Shown in pieces: positions 15,013 through 24,583 of a stretch of 61,079 nt of DNA. Location of the stretch: contig JAFXEF010000009.1 of NCBI GenBank assembly GCA_017520935.1, forward strand, positions 1 to 61,079, read 5' to 3'. Below the pieces are notes generated by a model. That model saw only the letters and a list, made by a program, of their open reading frames with translations. It was not told the DNA's origin and searched no databases. Numbering within the stretch: the first letter of the stretch is position 1; every line of letters starts with the position of its first letter. Source of the DNA: Bacteroidaceae bacterium. GTDB lineage: Bacteria; Bacteroidota; Bacteroidia; Bacteroidales; Bacteroidaceae. Position numbers and translations under genes: made by a program.

Positions 15013-16704
15013 TTATCGATGCTTGTCTCCCTTGAGGGTTATCTTCACGATAACTCCCGAATGGCCTGGTACGTGGAGCCGGGTGGGGGAGTCGGGAGAG
15101 AGGGTGAGGGGAATGGTGGTACCTGTGAGGAGTTCGGTGGCTTCGACATCCTGTAGTGCGGGGAGCCGGAAGTAGTCGAATGCGTGGATGGGGATGTTTA
15201 CGGCTACTTGCTTGTCGATACTGTCGAAGTTGGCTACGACGAGAATCAGTTCATCCTTGTGTTTGCGCAGGAAGGCATACGTGCGGTGAGAGTTGAAGTG
15301 CTCGGTGTGCGGATTGGCGTACATGAGGTCGAAGAAATCACCCTCGCTGATGGCTCGCTCATCGCGTGCGATATGCAGCAGACGGGCATAGCAATCCTGC
15401 AGTTGGCATTCGCCCTCGTTGAGCTCGCGCCCCGAGAAGGTGCCGCCGTCGCGCCAACGGCGTATGGTGTCGACACTCCAGTAGTCGAAGATTGTGGTGC
15501 GCCCGTCGCGTCCGCTGAAACCCTCGGCATCCATACCGCGCTCGCCCAGCTCCTGGCCGAAGTAGACCATGGTAGGGCAGGTGTCGATAGTAGCGCTCAC
15601 GAGCATAGCGGGGAAGGCGGTACGTCCGTCGCCCACAATGAAGTCGGAGGCGAGGCGTTGCTCGTCGTGGTTCTCCATAAAGTGGAGCATATGGGAGCGT
15701 AGTTCTCCGAGGTTCTGCCAGCAACGGGTGATGTCGGTGGCCGACTGCTGGTGGCGGATGATGCCGACGAGCGTGTCGTAGAGGCCTACCTTATCGTAGA
15801 GGTAGTCAAACTTGCCGTGCTTGACGTAGTTGTAGTACTCCCAGGTGTTGTATACCTCGGCAATGAAGATGATGTGGGGGTATTTCTCTTTTATGATAGG
15901 TATCACCCATCCCCAAAACTGGAAGGGAACCATCTCGGCCATGTCGCAGCGGAAGCCGTCAACCCCCTTCTTGGCCCAGAAGAGCAGGATATCGCGCATC
16001 TTGAGCCAGGTAGAGGGGAAGGGGTAGAAGTTGGTACGCTCGCCCTCAAGGTAGTTGATGCCGTAGTTGAGCTTCACGGTCTCGTACCAGTCGTTGCGGG
16101 TGGGGTAGGCATCGAAACGGTCATTGCCTGTGGCACGGGCGGGACTTTCCGTGTAGTCTTGCCAGTCGACCTCACCGGCGAGGGTGGTACCGGGCAGGTA
16201 GTAGAAGTTGTTACGGGGGGAGAAGAAAACGTTGGTGTCATCCTTCTCGCCGAGGTCGATGACGTTCTTGGGCTTGGCATCGGAGTGGTAGCAGCGGGCT
16301 ACGTGGTTGGGAACAAAGTCAATAATCATCTTCAGTCCGGCAGCATGGGTGCGCTTCACCAGTTGGGTAAACTCCTTCATGCGACTTGGCACAGAAATGG
16401 CCAAGTCGGGGTCTACATCGTAGTAGTCCTTGATGGCGTAGGGCGAACCGGCCTTACCCTTCACCGTAGCCTTGTGGTCGGGACGGATGCCCTGCTGGCT
16501 GTAGTCGGTCTGCGTGGCATGCTCGATGATGCCGGTGTACCATACGTGGGTGATGCCCAACTGCTTGATGGCGGCCAATGCTTCGGGGGTGAAGGCGGAA
16601 AACTTGCCACAGCCGTTCTCCCCGATGGAGCCGTTAGGTACACAGTGGGTCGTATCGTTGCCAAAGAGGCGGGTGAAGATTTGGTAGAGGATGATTTTTG
16701 ACAT
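15013..16704 (-). CDS. GH13 alpha-amylase family protein
   Basis: A 563-residue (beta/alpha)8 glycosidase without a signal peptide, so probably cytosolic. Conserved GH13 regions are DFVPNH (129-134), GVDGFRCDMAE with nucleophile Asp254, FIAEVYN with acid/base Glu283 and ENHDEQR with the transition-state Asp. It should act on alpha-1,4-glucans or maltodextrins; subfamily is uncertain. It is transcribed toward the omega-amidase gene with a 24-bp gap and lies downstream of fabD on the same strand, separated by a heptanucleotide array. Confidence 0.9.
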   Translation of the reverse strand: MSKIILYQIFTRLFGNDTTHCVPNGSIGENGCGKFSAFTPEALAAIKQLGITHVWYTGIIEHATQTDYSQQGIRPDHKATVKGKAGSPYAIKDYYDVDPDLAISVPSRMKEFTQLVKRTHAAGLKMIIDFVPNHVARCYHSDAKPKNVIDLGEKDDTNVFFSPRNNFYYLPGTTLAGEVDWQDYTESPARATGNDRFDAYPTRNDWYETVKLNYGINYLEGERTNFYPFPSTWLKMRDILLFWAKKGVDGFRCDMAEMVPFQFWGWVIPIIKEKYPHIIFIAEVYNTWEYYNYVKHGKFDYLYDKVGLYDTLVGIIRHQQSATDITRCWQNLGELRSHMLHFMENHDEQRLASDFIVGDGRTAFPAMLVSATIDTCPTMVYFGQELGERGMDAEGFSGRDGRTTIFDYWSVDTIRRWRDGGTFSGRELNEGECQLQDCYARLLHIARDERAISEGDFFDLMYANPHTEHFNSHRTYAFLRKHKDELILVVANFDSIDKQVAVNIPIHAFDYFRLPALQDVEATELLTGTTIPLTLSPDSPTRLHVPGHSGVIVKITLKGDKHR

Positions 16705-16766
16705 GTCGTGTAGTTCTGAATAATGAAATTGAGGATAATCGATAACCTGGGTTGCTTATGCCATGA

Positions 16767-16801
16767 AGGTTATCTCATAACTCATAATTCATAATAGGAA
16801 A
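16767..16801. repeat. Heptanucleotide array after fabD
   Basis: 7-bp slots AGGTTAT, CTCATAA, CTCATAA, TTCATAA and TAGGAAA end 2 bp from the fabD stop codon (16804-16806, minus strand). The three middle units differ by one base. Confidence 0.7.
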
Positions 16802-16803
16802 AG

Positions 16804-17670
16804 TTACGCTTTCTTGATTTTTCTTATCAATCCCGTAAGTACATTGCCCGGTCCGCATTCGGTGAACTCCTCGGCACCGTCGGCCATCATATTGAGCACG
16901 CTCTGGGTCCAGCGGACGGGAGAGGTGAGCTGGGCGATGAGGTTGGCTTTGATCTCTTCGGGGTCGGTGTGGGGTTGGGCATCCACGTTCTGATATACGG
17001 GGCACTTGGGGGTGTGGAACTCGGTGGCTTGGATGGCGGCTTCGAGCTCCACCTTGGCGGGATCCATCAGCGGTGAGTGGAATGCACCACCTACGCTCAA
17101 TGGAAGGGCACGCTTGGCACCAGCTGCGGTGAGCTTCTCGCAAGCGAGCTTGATGCCCTCCATGCTGCCTGAGATGACCACCTGTCCGGGGCAGTTGTAG
17201 TTGGCAGCTACCACGGTGTGCCCACTGGCGGTAATCTCCTGACATACGGCCTCGATGGTTTCGTCGGGCAGAGCAATGATGGCGGCCATCGTAGAAGGCT
17301 GCATCTCGCAAGCCTTTTGCATGGCTATGGCACGGGCATATACCAGCTTGAGACCATCTTCGAAGGAGAGGGTGCCACTGGCTACCATGGCTGAGAACTC
17401 GCCGAGCGAGTGGCCGGCCACCATGTCGGGGCAGAACTCCTCGCCCAGACAGAGGGCACTGATGACTGAATGGAGGAACACTGCGGGCTGTGTCACCTTG
17501 GTCTGGCGGAGTTCCTCGTCAGTACCATCAAACATGATGTCTGTGATGCGGAATCCCAATATGTCATTGGCTTTTTCAAATAATTCTTTAGCCAAAGGTG
17601 AATTTTCGTACAAGTCTTTGCCCATTCCTGAGAACTGGGCTCCCTGACCAGGGAAAACAAATGCTTTCAT
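16804..17670 (-). CDS. fabD: Malonyl-CoA--ACP transacylase
   Basis: Transfers malonate from CoA to acyl carrier protein for fatty-acid synthesis. The 288-residue protein starts MKAFVFPGQGAQFSGMG, holds the nucleophile Ser88 in GHSLGE and the partner His in GGAFHSPLM, and ends in the usual helical segment. Length is normal. Its promoter appears to be supplied by a dispersed repeat element whose TATCTTTG box (17739-17732) lies about 62 bp upstream of the start codon. Confidence 0.95.
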   Translation of the reverse strand: MKAFVFPGQGAQFSGMGKDLYENSPLAKELFEKANDILGFRITDIMFDGTDEELRQTKVTQPAVFLHSVISALCLGEEFCPDMVAGHSLGEFSAMVASGTLSFEDGLKLVYARAIAMQKACEMQPSTMAAIIALPDETIEAVCQEITASGHTVVAANYNCPGQVVISGSMEGIKLACEKLTAAGAKRALPLSVGGAFHSPLMDPAKVELEAAIQATEFHTPKCPVYQNVDAQPHTDPEEIKANLIAQLTSPVRWTQSVLNMMADGAEEFTECGPGNVLTGLIRKIKKA

Positions 17671-17731
17671 AATTCGGTTTCTTTTAGTTAGTTGTTTAGT
17701 TTAATCGAGGTGAAATACCCGTTTCGGGGCA

Positions 17732-17792
17732 CAAAGATACTAATAAACGAGCGAAATAATATCAAGCTTGCTTGAATATTTCACAGCGAGTG
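17732..17792 (-). repeat. Dispersed promoter-bearing element, copy A (fabD)
   Basis: On the minus strand it runs CACTCGCTGTGAAATATT, palindrome TCAAGCAAGCTTGA, an AT-rich CGCTCG segment, then TATCTTTG at 17739-17732. The last 22 bp are identical to copy E at 33955-33976. It is oriented toward fabD and is probably its promoter. Confidence 0.75.
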
Positions 17793-17816
17793 CAATGTAT
17801 TTTCGCGGTTTTACCG

Positions 17817-17890
17817 CAAAGATACGGTAATATCAAGCTTCTCAGACGAGCTGAGTGCTAAAGCAGGTCTTGAATATTTCACAGCGAGTG
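17817..17890 (-). repeat. Dispersed element, copy B (degenerate)
   Basis: Same orientation as copy A. TATCTTTG (minus, 17824-17817), the AAGCTTGATATTA half and the far end CACTCGCTGTGAAATATTC are kept, but the middle palindrome is replaced by a longer sequence with its own inverted repeat, and the CGCTCG segment is missing. Confidence 0.65.
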
Positions 17891-17913
17891 CAGAATATCT
17901 TCGGGGTTTACCT

Positions 17914-17967
17914 CAAAGATAGCGATAAGCGAGTGAAAAACCAAGTTCGCTTGAGTTTTTCGCAATT
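17914..17967 (-). repeat. Dispersed element, copy C (degenerate)
   Basis: Third tandem copy, again minus orientation. TATCTTTG (17921-17914), CACTCGCTTATCGC and a palindrome CTCAAGCGAACTTGG. With copies A and B it fills most of the 465-bp gap between fabD and the capsule locus (17671-18135), which holds no gene I can support. Confidence 0.6.
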
Positions 17968-18009
17968 AACATGCGTGTCTTCTTGATTTAATAAAGATAC
18001 GCAAAAATA

Positions 18010-18039
18010 TTGGAATAAGCAGAAAATGTCATACCTTTG
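18010..18039 (+). promoter_or_regulatory. Promoter of the capsule locus
   Basis: TTG (18010-18012), 19 bp, TACCTTTG (18032-18039). It is about 97 bp upstream of the first capsule gene. The leader between 18040 and 18135 shows no clear riboswitch or attenuator. Confidence 0.75.
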
Positions 18040-18135
18040 CACGACGATTGAAAAATGCCTATTGAGTACAATAAACTATAAGGAGTAACGTTCCTATTAT
18101 ATAATGTATAATAAGGTTTGATAGCGCAATATAAT

Positions 18136-18780
18136 ATGAGGAATATGCAACCCCAAACAGGTATGGCGGAATTGGAGTACAAGGATGCCATGTCTGGTTT
18201 TGAACGGTTCCTGAAGCGGTTGTTTGACTTTACTGCCGCACTTTGTGGCATTGTTGTGCTGTCGCCTATCTTGATGGTTATTTATTTAATAGTTTGGTTT
18301 ACTGGAGGTGAAGCCATGTACAAACAGGAGCGAGTGGGGTATAAGGGAAAGACCTTTACCATATACAAGTTCCGAACAATGAAGAAGGATGTTGAGAAGA
18401 ATGGTATACCTCGTACGGAAGAAGAACGTAGAGAGCAGATGACGCAGGTGGGGCAATTTTTGCGCGATCATCATCTGGATGAACTCCCCCAATTGTTTAA
18501 TGTGCTTAATGGGGATATGTCGTTCGTGGGGCCTCGTCCTGAGCGTCAAATTTTTATCGACAAGATAATGGCGGTAACCCCTAACTATATCCATATATAC
18601 AAGATGCGTCCAGGATTGACTTCGCAGGCAACTCTTTATAATGGCTATACCGACACGATGGAAAAGATGCTTACCCGCCTTGAAATGGACTTGGAGTATC
18701 TGACTACCCGTTCGCTGTGGGGTGACCTTGTGATAATATGCAAAACCGCTTTCTCAATAATCAGCGGAAAAAAATTCTAA
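18136..18780 (+). CDS. Polyprenyl-phosphate sugar-1-phosphate transferase, WcaJ-like
   Basis: The 214-residue product belongs to the bacterial sugar transferase family that starts polysaccharide repeat units by placing a sugar phosphate on undecaprenyl phosphate. It has one membrane helix (about 28-50), the KFRTMKKD basic motif, DELPQLFNVLNGDMSFVGPRP and a C-terminal RPGLTS segment, i.e. the catalytic core without the extra N-terminal membrane domain of long WcaJ. I chose ATG at 18136 over the upstream TTG. It is the first gene of the capsule operon. A second, unrelated initiator of WecA type lies at 29.6 kb. Confidence 0.9.
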   Translation: MRNMQPQTGMAELEYKDAMSGFERFLKRLFDFTAALCGIVVLSPILMVIYLIVWFTGGEAMYKQERVGYKGKTFTIYKFRTMKKDVEKNGIPRTEEERREQMTQVGQFLRDHHLDELPQLFNVLNGDMSFVGPRPERQIFIDKIMAVTPNYIHIYKMRPGLTSQATLYNGYTDTMEKMLTRLEMDLEYLTTRSLWGDLVIICKTAFSIISGKKF

Positions 18781-18782
18781 CA

Positions 18783-21281
18783 ATGACAATAAAATATATG
18801 AGAAGATTATCTATACTCGTATTGTTACTGCTTTGCGTGCAAGTAGTATCGGCACAGAAGATGACCGATGACCAAGTGATAGAATATGTGTTGCAGGCAC
18901 AAGAAAAGGGCGATAGCCAGCAGCAGATAGCCAAGGATCTCTTGCGGAGGGGTGTTACCATGGAACAGGTAAACCGCATCAAACGCAAGATGGAGAATCA
19001 GAAGACTTCTGGGGTAGGCACTTCGCTGACCGAGAAGAAGCGCACTCGTACCGCACCCAAGAAGAATGGTGTCATCGAACTGCAGAGTGAAAAGGAGGAG
19101 CTGAGCAAGCTCAATGCTATGGAACGCGAGGAAATGATGATGGGAGAGATGGAATTCCTCTTCCCCGACTCTACCATGATGTACATGATGAAGGAACAGG
19201 GCAAGAAGGAGATTTTCGGTCATCGCCTGTTCCAAAACAAGAACGTTGCCTTCGAAGCCAGTTACAACCTGCCCACACCAGCCAACTATCGACTTGGCCC
19301 TGGAGATGAAGTAGCCATTGATATATGGGGAGCTTCGCAGTCAAACATTCAGGAAACCATTTCACCTGACGGCAATATCTATGTGGAGAACCTTGGTCCG
19401 GTACACCTCAGTGGACTCACTGTGACGCAGGCAAACAAATACCTCAAGGAGCAGTTCGGCCAAATTTATTCGGGTATCAACAGTGATGAGCCTAACTCAA
19501 ACATACGCCTCTCATTGGCACAGAACCGCACGATACAGGTGCATGTGATGGGTGAGGTGGAGAATCCCGGTACCTACACGATGTCGTCGTTTGCAACTAT
19601 CTTCAATGCTTTGTATCAGGCTGGAGGCGTTAGTGAAGTAGGAACGCTGCGTGAAGTCAAGGTATATCGCAACGATAAGCTCGTGGCTACGTATGACGTG
19701 TATGACTTTATCCTCAATGGAAATTCCGACAAGGGCATACGCCTCGAAGATAATGATGTAGTGACGGTAGATGCCTACAAGAATCTGGTGAGCGTGACGG
19801 GCAATGTGAAGCGTCCCATGTATTATGAAATGCTCGACAACGAGTCTGTGGCCCAACTGCTGAAATATGCGGGTGGTCTCTCGGGCAACGCCTATAAAGA
19901 AGATGTACGCTTGATTCGCAATGGAAAGCGTGAACGTGAGATCTACACGCTTGATGTGGCCGAGCAGCAAAGCTTTATCCTGGCCGATGGCGACTCGGTG
20001 TCTGTAGACTCCATCATGCCGACCTTTGCCAACATGGTGGAGGTGAAGGGAGCGGTATATCGTCCCGGTATGTTTCAGATGGATGGACGCATCAATACTG
20101 TGAAACAGCTTATTGAGAGGGCTGGCGGACTGAAGGACGAGGCCTTCCTCAACCGAGCTATTCTGAATCGCCGGAATCCGAACAATACGATGGAGAATCT
20201 GGCCATCAATCTTGAGCAATTGATGAACGGCACCACCCCCGATGTGCCTCTGCGAAAGAACGATGTGCTGCTTGTACCCAGTCTTTTCGACATGCAGGAG
20301 GTGCAAACGGTGACCATCTTTGGTGAGGTGGCATTCCCCGGTACTTATCGGTATGTGGATAATATGTCGGTAGAAGACTTTATCGTAAGTGCCGGTGGAC
20401 TCAATGAGGCAGCATCAACAGCTAAGGTCGATGTGGCTCGCCGTGTGAAAGACTCAAGAGCAACCTCAGCAAGCGACACCATATCATATACCTATTCGTT
20501 CTCTGTCAATGATGGCCTCGTTGTAGAAGGTACCCCCAACTTCACTCTGATGCCTTTCGACGAAGTCTACGTGCGTAAGAGCCCGGGATACCATAAGCAG
20601 GAGAACGTGACTGTTGAGGGAGAAGTGCTCTTTGGAGGTACCTATGCGCTGGAAAAGAAAAACCAACGTCTGAGTGAACTGGTAAAAAAAGCCGGCGGTC
20701 TGACGCCGCAAGCTAATATCAAAGGAGCACGTCTGGAACGCACGATGACCGAGGAAGAGAAAATGCGTCTTGAATCGACTATTGAGGCTGCTATTCAAAT
20801 GGCTGATAACAAGAAGGACTCAGTGTCTATACGCCGTAGTATGATGAACCAAACGACTTATCCTGTAGGTATCGAATTGGACAAGGCGTTGGACAAGCCT
20901 GGATCGGATGCCGATATCACCCTACGTGACGGTGACCGGCTGATAATACCGCAGTTCTCCAATACGGTGAAGGTAAGCGGTGAAGTGATGTATGCCAATA
21001 CTATAGCCTATAATCAGGGAAAACGTTTGAACTATTACGTGAACCAAGCTGGTGGATACAATGAAAATGCCAGCAAATCGAACGTGTATATCGTATATAT
21101 GAACGGTACGGTGTCGAAAGCTAACCGTTGGAGCCGAAAGGTGGTAGAGCCCGGTTGCGAAGTGGTAGTACCCGCGAAAGAGGAGAAGGATGGCATGTCG
21201 GCCAGTGAAATCCTAAGTTTGAGTTCAACAGCTGCATCGTTGGCTACCGTGGTGTTGGCTCTGATTAATGTGTTCAGATAA
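18783..21281 (+). CDS. Polysaccharide export protein, Wza-like with multiple SLBB domains
   Basis: The 832-residue product has a signal peptide (hydrophobic core LSILVLLLLCVQVVSA). An N-terminal helical region is followed by the poly-export domain (YRLGPGDEVAIDIWGASQ) and then about six SLBB-type domains, each with a VxGEVxxPGTY-like motif and a G-G-L helix. Such proteins form the outer-membrane exit channel of Wzx/Wzy-type systems; the extra SLBB repeats make it far longer than E. coli Wza. The start is ATG 18783, 2 bp after the previous stop; ATG 18798 is an alternative. Wzz follows 13 bp later. Confidence 0.9.
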   Translation: MTIKYMRRLSILVLLLLCVQVVSAQKMTDDQVIEYVLQAQEKGDSQQQIAKDLLRRGVTMEQVNRIKRKMENQKTSGVGTSLTEKKRTRTAPKKNGVIELQSEKEELSKLNAMEREEMMMGEMEFLFPDSTMMYMMKEQGKKEIFGHRLFQNKNVAFEASYNLPTPANYRLGPGDEVAIDIWGASQSNIQETISPDGNIYVENLGPVHLSGLTVTQANKYLKEQFGQIYSGINSDEPNSNIRLSLAQNRTIQVHVMGEVENPGTYTMSSFATIFNALYQAGGVSEVGTLREVKVYRNDKLVATYDVYDFILNGNSDKGIRLEDNDVVTVDAYKNLVSVTGNVKRPMYYEMLDNESVAQLLKYAGGLSGNAYKEDVRLIRNGKREREIYTLDVAEQQSFILADGDSVSVDSIMPTFANMVEVKGAVYRPGMFQMDGRINTVKQLIERAGGLKDEAFLNRAILNRRNPNNTMENLAINLEQLMNGTTPDVPLRKNDVLLVPSLFDMQEVQTVTIFGEVAFPGTYRYVDNMSVEDFIVSAGGLNEAASTAKVDVARRVKDSRATSASDTISYTYSFSVNDGLVVEGTPNFTLMPFDEVYVRKSPGYHKQENVTVEGEVLFGGTYALEKKNQRLSELVKKAGGLTPQANIKGARLERTMTEEEKMRLESTIEAAIQMADNKKDSVSIRRSMMNQTTYPVGIELDKALDKPGSDADITLRDGDRLIIPQFSNTVKVSGEVMYANTIAYNQGKRLNYYVNQAGGYNENASKSNVYIVYMNGTVSKANRWSRKVVEPGCEVVVPAKEEKDGMSASEILSLSSTAASLATVVLALINVFR

Positions 21282-21294
21282 TAGTTAAGATAGT

Positions 21295-22401
21295 ATGGAA
21301 GAGCAGAATATAAAGAAACCGCTACTGAAAGAGGCTGATTTGTTACAGTTGATAGGCAAGGTGTTAGCAAAGTGGAAGTTTATACTTAAGGTCACTATAT
21401 GCTTTATGCTCCTCGGACTCGTCATGGCTCTTACCATGATAAAGGAGTATACCGCTCAGGTTGTCGTGGCTCCAGAGTCGTCAAACTCCTCCATGATGGG
21501 TGGCGGATTGGGTTCCTTGGCCTCAATGGTAGGTCTTGACTTGGGTAGTGTGGGGGGAAATGATGCCATCTATCCGTTGCTCTATCCAGATATCGTACAG
21601 TCATTGCCCTTCATGTCGGCCTTGTTTGACGTCAATGTAAAATCGCAGGATGGAAAGGTAGATACTACCTATTTCTATTATGCGGATAAACTTCAAAAGA
21701 AAAATTGGGTGGGAGTGCTGAAATCCGCCCCTAAGAAGGCTATAAAAGGGGTGCTGAAACTCTTCTCGTCAAAAAAGCAGACAGGAAACCCTGCCGTGTT
21801 TGACCCTTATAACTTGTCAGAGAAGCAGATGCTGATGATAGAGAATCTGAGTGGTGCTGTCACTATCTTTGTAGATAAGAAGACGAATGTGATAACGCTT
21901 TCGTTTACAGATCAAGACCCACTGATTGCAGCTACCATGGTAGATACCATCATGTATCGTCTGCAAAATCAGATTACAGCATACCGCACCAAGAAGGTGG
22001 TGGACGACTGTGCATATATAGAAAAGCTCTATCAGAAGTCGAAGGCTGATTATGAGAAGGCACAAGAGACGTATGCATCGTATGTAGACCGTAACAGGAA
22101 TGTGACACAAGAGCGCTTCTTAGTGGAAAAAGAGCGTTTAGAGGCTGACAAAGACTTGAAAAATACGCTCTATACCCAATGGGCACAACAGTTGATGTTA
22201 GCTCAGGCCAAGGTGCAGGAGTATACGCCCGTGTTTGTAACCTTGAAACCAGCTGCTGTACCTGCAATGCCTTCGTCAATGCGGAGGTCGATGGTTCTGA
22301 TATTGTATACATTCTTGGGTGGTGTGCTGGCAGTAGCATACGTATTACTGAAGGAGCCTTTTGTTAATGTTTATCGGAAACTATTTAAGTCGAAGAAGTG
22401 A
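21295..22401 (+). CDS. Chain-length determinant protein (Wzz family)
   Basis: The 368-residue protein has two membrane helices (about 29-49 and 328-348) bracketing a periplasmic region with coiled-coil character (about 225-300), the Wzz layout. The TPVFVTLKPAAVPAMPSS segment before the second helix is the usual proline-rich motif. A Gly/Ser/Met-rich loop (MMGGGLGSLASMVG) occurs near residue 68. It sets polymer length together with the Wza-like protein and the polymerase, whose GTG start overlaps its stop codon by 4 bp. No tyrosine kinase domain is fused or adjacent. Confidence 0.9.
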   Translation: MEEQNIKKPLLKEADLLQLIGKVLAKWKFILKVTICFMLLGLVMALTMIKEYTAQVVVAPESSNSSMMGGGLGSLASMVGLDLGSVGGNDAIYPLLYPDIVQSLPFMSALFDVNVKSQDGKVDTTYFYYADKLQKKNWVGVLKSAPKKAIKGVLKLFSSKKQTGNPAVFDPYNLSEKQMLMIENLSGAVTIFVDKKTNVITLSFTDQDPLIAATMVDTIMYRLQNQITAYRTKKVVDDCAYIEKLYQKSKADYEKAQETYASYVDRNRNVTQERFLVEKERLEADKDLKNTLYTQWAQQLMLAQAKVQEYTPVFVTLKPAAVPAMPSSMRRSMVLILYTFLGGVLAVAYVLLKEPFVNVYRKLFKSKK

Positions 22402-23579
22402 TATACTTTGTCGTATTTATACTGCTGCTGATACCAGTTGTTAAATACGATTGGATGGTCAAATCTGGCGGTGAAAAGGGTTGGTACTACTTCAATTTGG
22501 TGGTGCTGATACTCTTTGCAGGTCTGCGTTATCGCGTGGGGAGCGATACGTTAATGTATATGAGCATGTTCTATGAGTGGCCCAAATTGGATGAACTCAA
22601 GTATTTTGATTTTACTACGGCTACTTATAATCCCTTGTGGTACATCTTCGCGGCGATCGCTCGAAGTATATATGATGATTTTATCACCTTGCAGATAATG
22701 CATGCCATCATAGTCAATTGTACCTTCTTCTGGTTCTTTCGAAAGTATTGCCAAAAGTATTATTTTTCAGCAATATTGCTATACTATATTGGCTATTTCT
22801 GCTACTTTAATATGGAGGTTATGCGAGAGTCGTTATGTATATGCGTGCTTTTGCTGTCCGCATCATTCTTGTTGGAGAAGAAGTGGCTACTCTATTTCCC
22901 GATGTGTGTGGTCGGTCTTTTTATTCATTATTCGGCAGCTATTATGCTGGTACTGCCCTTCTTACTTCTCTTCAAGCGACCGTCTTGGAAATGGGAAGTG
23001 GTGATATTGCTGGCCATTGTGATTGCCATGAGAGTGGTGAATGTGCCTATGCTTGTGCTAAGATTGTTTGGCTTGAATGACCAGTTGATATTGCTTATTG
23101 AGGGATACATAGGAGAGGTGCGTAATGTAAAGGGTGTCATATCAGAGTTGTTGAACTTCTTCCCGATATTCATCTTTATTTATTTACGCGAGAAACACCA
23201 GATTACGGAAGAGAATAATTTTACTCCTCTTATGATGGGTACTGTAGTCGTGTATGCCTTGGCTATGAATGTCGGCATTTTCAGCCGATTCATCAACTAT
23301 TTCGTTCCTTTTATTTTGGTTTATTCAGTCAATACGGTATATCGGACGTTGTATTGGAAGTTTAAGGACTATCAAATTAGTTATTTGTTGTGTCTGGTCG
23401 CATTCTTGGCGCTGAACTTTAATATGATACGATTCTATACGAAGGATGTGTCAGAGTCATACCCCGATACGCATGCTTATGTTCGTTATATACCTTATCA
23501 TTCTGTGCTAAATCCTAAGATTGATGAGCATCGTGAACGATTTGTTGAAAACGATCGTGAAGTTTCCATTGAGTTTTAA
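22398..23579 (+). CDS. EpsG/Wzy-type polysaccharide polymerase
   Basis: A 393-residue integral membrane protein with roughly ten hydrophobic helices and the N-terminal pattern LRYRVGSDTLMYMSMF, typical of EpsG-family polymerases (GADTxxY). It would join lipid-linked repeat units in the periplasm. The GTG start overlaps the wzz stop (GTGA), implying translational coupling. Codon use here is clearly more AT-rich than in the flanking housekeeping genes, as expected of serotype-specific capsule genes. Assignment rests on topology, the motif and position. Confidence 0.82.
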   Translation: MIYFVVFILLLIPVVKYDWMVKSGGEKGWYYFNLVVLILFAGLRYRVGSDTLMYMSMFYEWPKLDELKYFDFTTATYNPLWYIFAAIARSIYDDFITLQIMHAIIVNCTFFWFFRKYCQKYYFSAILLYYIGYFCYFNMEVMRESLCICVLLLSASFLLEKKWLLYFPMCVVGLFIHYSAAIMLVLPFLLLFKRPSWKWEVVILLAIVIAMRVVNVPMLVLRLFGLNDQLILLIEGYIGEVRNVKGVISELLNFFPIFIFIYLREKHQITEENNFTPLMMGTVVVYALAMNVGIFSRFINYFVPFILVYSVNTVYRTLYWKFKDYQISYLLCLVAFLALNFNMIRFYTKDVSESYPDTHAYVRYIPYHSVLNPKIDEHRERFVENDREVSIEF

Positions 23580-23593
23580 TCGCTTTAAATTAT

Positions 23594-24583
23594 ATGATGA
23601 CAGCTATTATACTTGTTAATTGGAATGGGGCAGACGACACTATTGCTTGTTTAGAGTCGTTGAGTAGAATGACGGAGCCGCACTTTGTTGTGATTGCCGA
23701 TAATTCTTCCTCGGATGATTCTGTGTCTCGTATCCAAGCATGGATAGACGAATTTGGGCAAGACAACCCAGTGGTTAGGGGATATCAGCTGCTCTCATTG
23801 GATGAGAACTATGGTTTTGCAGTGGGGAACAATAAGGCGCTTGCTGCGGCCATGCAGCGTAATCCTGATTATTGTATACTGCTCAATAATGACACAGAGG
23901 TGGAGCCTGACTTCCTAAGCAAACTAGTAGACTTTGCAGAGGACGACAAGGGAGCCAAAGTCCTTTCACCGTGTATTTGCTATTATTCACAAAAGACTAA
24001 GGTATGGTTTAGTGGGGGGCAACTCTTTTTTGGTTCCCGAAAGAATCTCCATGCGGAAAAAGATTTGGAAGCAGTTGGAAAGACTCCATTCCCCATATCA
24101 TTCATCTCTGGATGTGCCTTGTTTTTTCACACATCATTATTAAATGAGCAGGCAGAGTTGTTGTATAATGGCTTCTTTTTTGGTGAAGAAGACTATGAGT
24201 TTTCTTTAAGAATGAAAAAAGAAGGAGTGAAAATGATGTGTGTACCTCAGTCAGTGGTGTATCATAAGGTTGGTTCTTCTCAGAAACACACGAATGACAC
24301 GCGTGGGTTAGGACGCATATATATGTATTATCATAATCGTTTGATATGTACCCGTCTGTATTATTCCTCATTAAGTTTTCTTTTGATTCGCTTACTTAGT
24401 TGTCCGTTGTGTTTCAAATATTTCAAACAATATACGGGTTCGTATCGTATTGCGTGGGAAATCTTAAAACGCTTGTTGAGAGATGTGAAGATGCATACAG
24501 GTTTCAGTCAAGCCGATTTCTCGGCCTTGATGTTTGATAACACCTATTTCTCTTTTGAAACCTCAAAGGTTGACGCATTATGA
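23594..24583 (+). CDS. Family 2 glycosyltransferase, rhamnosyltransferase-like
   Basis: The 329-residue product has a GT-A fold. MTAIILVNWNGADDTIACLESL begins the nucleotide-binding half, LNNDTEVEPDF contains the metal-binding Asp pair, and FISGCALFF...NGFFFGEEDYEFSLRMK contains the conserved acceptor and catalytic segment. This pattern matches the WbbL-like GT2 group that often transfers rhamnose or similar sugars to lipid-linked acceptors. It has no secretion signal and should act at the inner face of the cytoplasmic membrane. It overlaps the next gene by 4 bp (ATGA). Confidence 0.88.
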   Translation: MMTAIILVNWNGADDTIACLESLSRMTEPHFVVIADNSSSDDSVSRIQAWIDEFGQDNPVVRGYQLLSLDENYGFAVGNNKALAAAMQRNPDYCILLNNDTEVEPDFLSKLVDFAEDDKGAKVLSPCICYYSQKTKVWFSGGQLFFGSRKNLHAEKDLEAVGKTPFPISFISGCALFFHTSLLNEQAELLYNGFFFGEEDYEFSLRMKKEGVKMMCVPQSVVYHKVGSSQKHTNDTRGLGRIYMYYHNRLICTRLYYSSLSFLLIRLLSCPLCFKYFKQYTGSYRIAWEILKRLLRDVKMHTGFSQADFSALMFDNTYFSFETSKVDAL

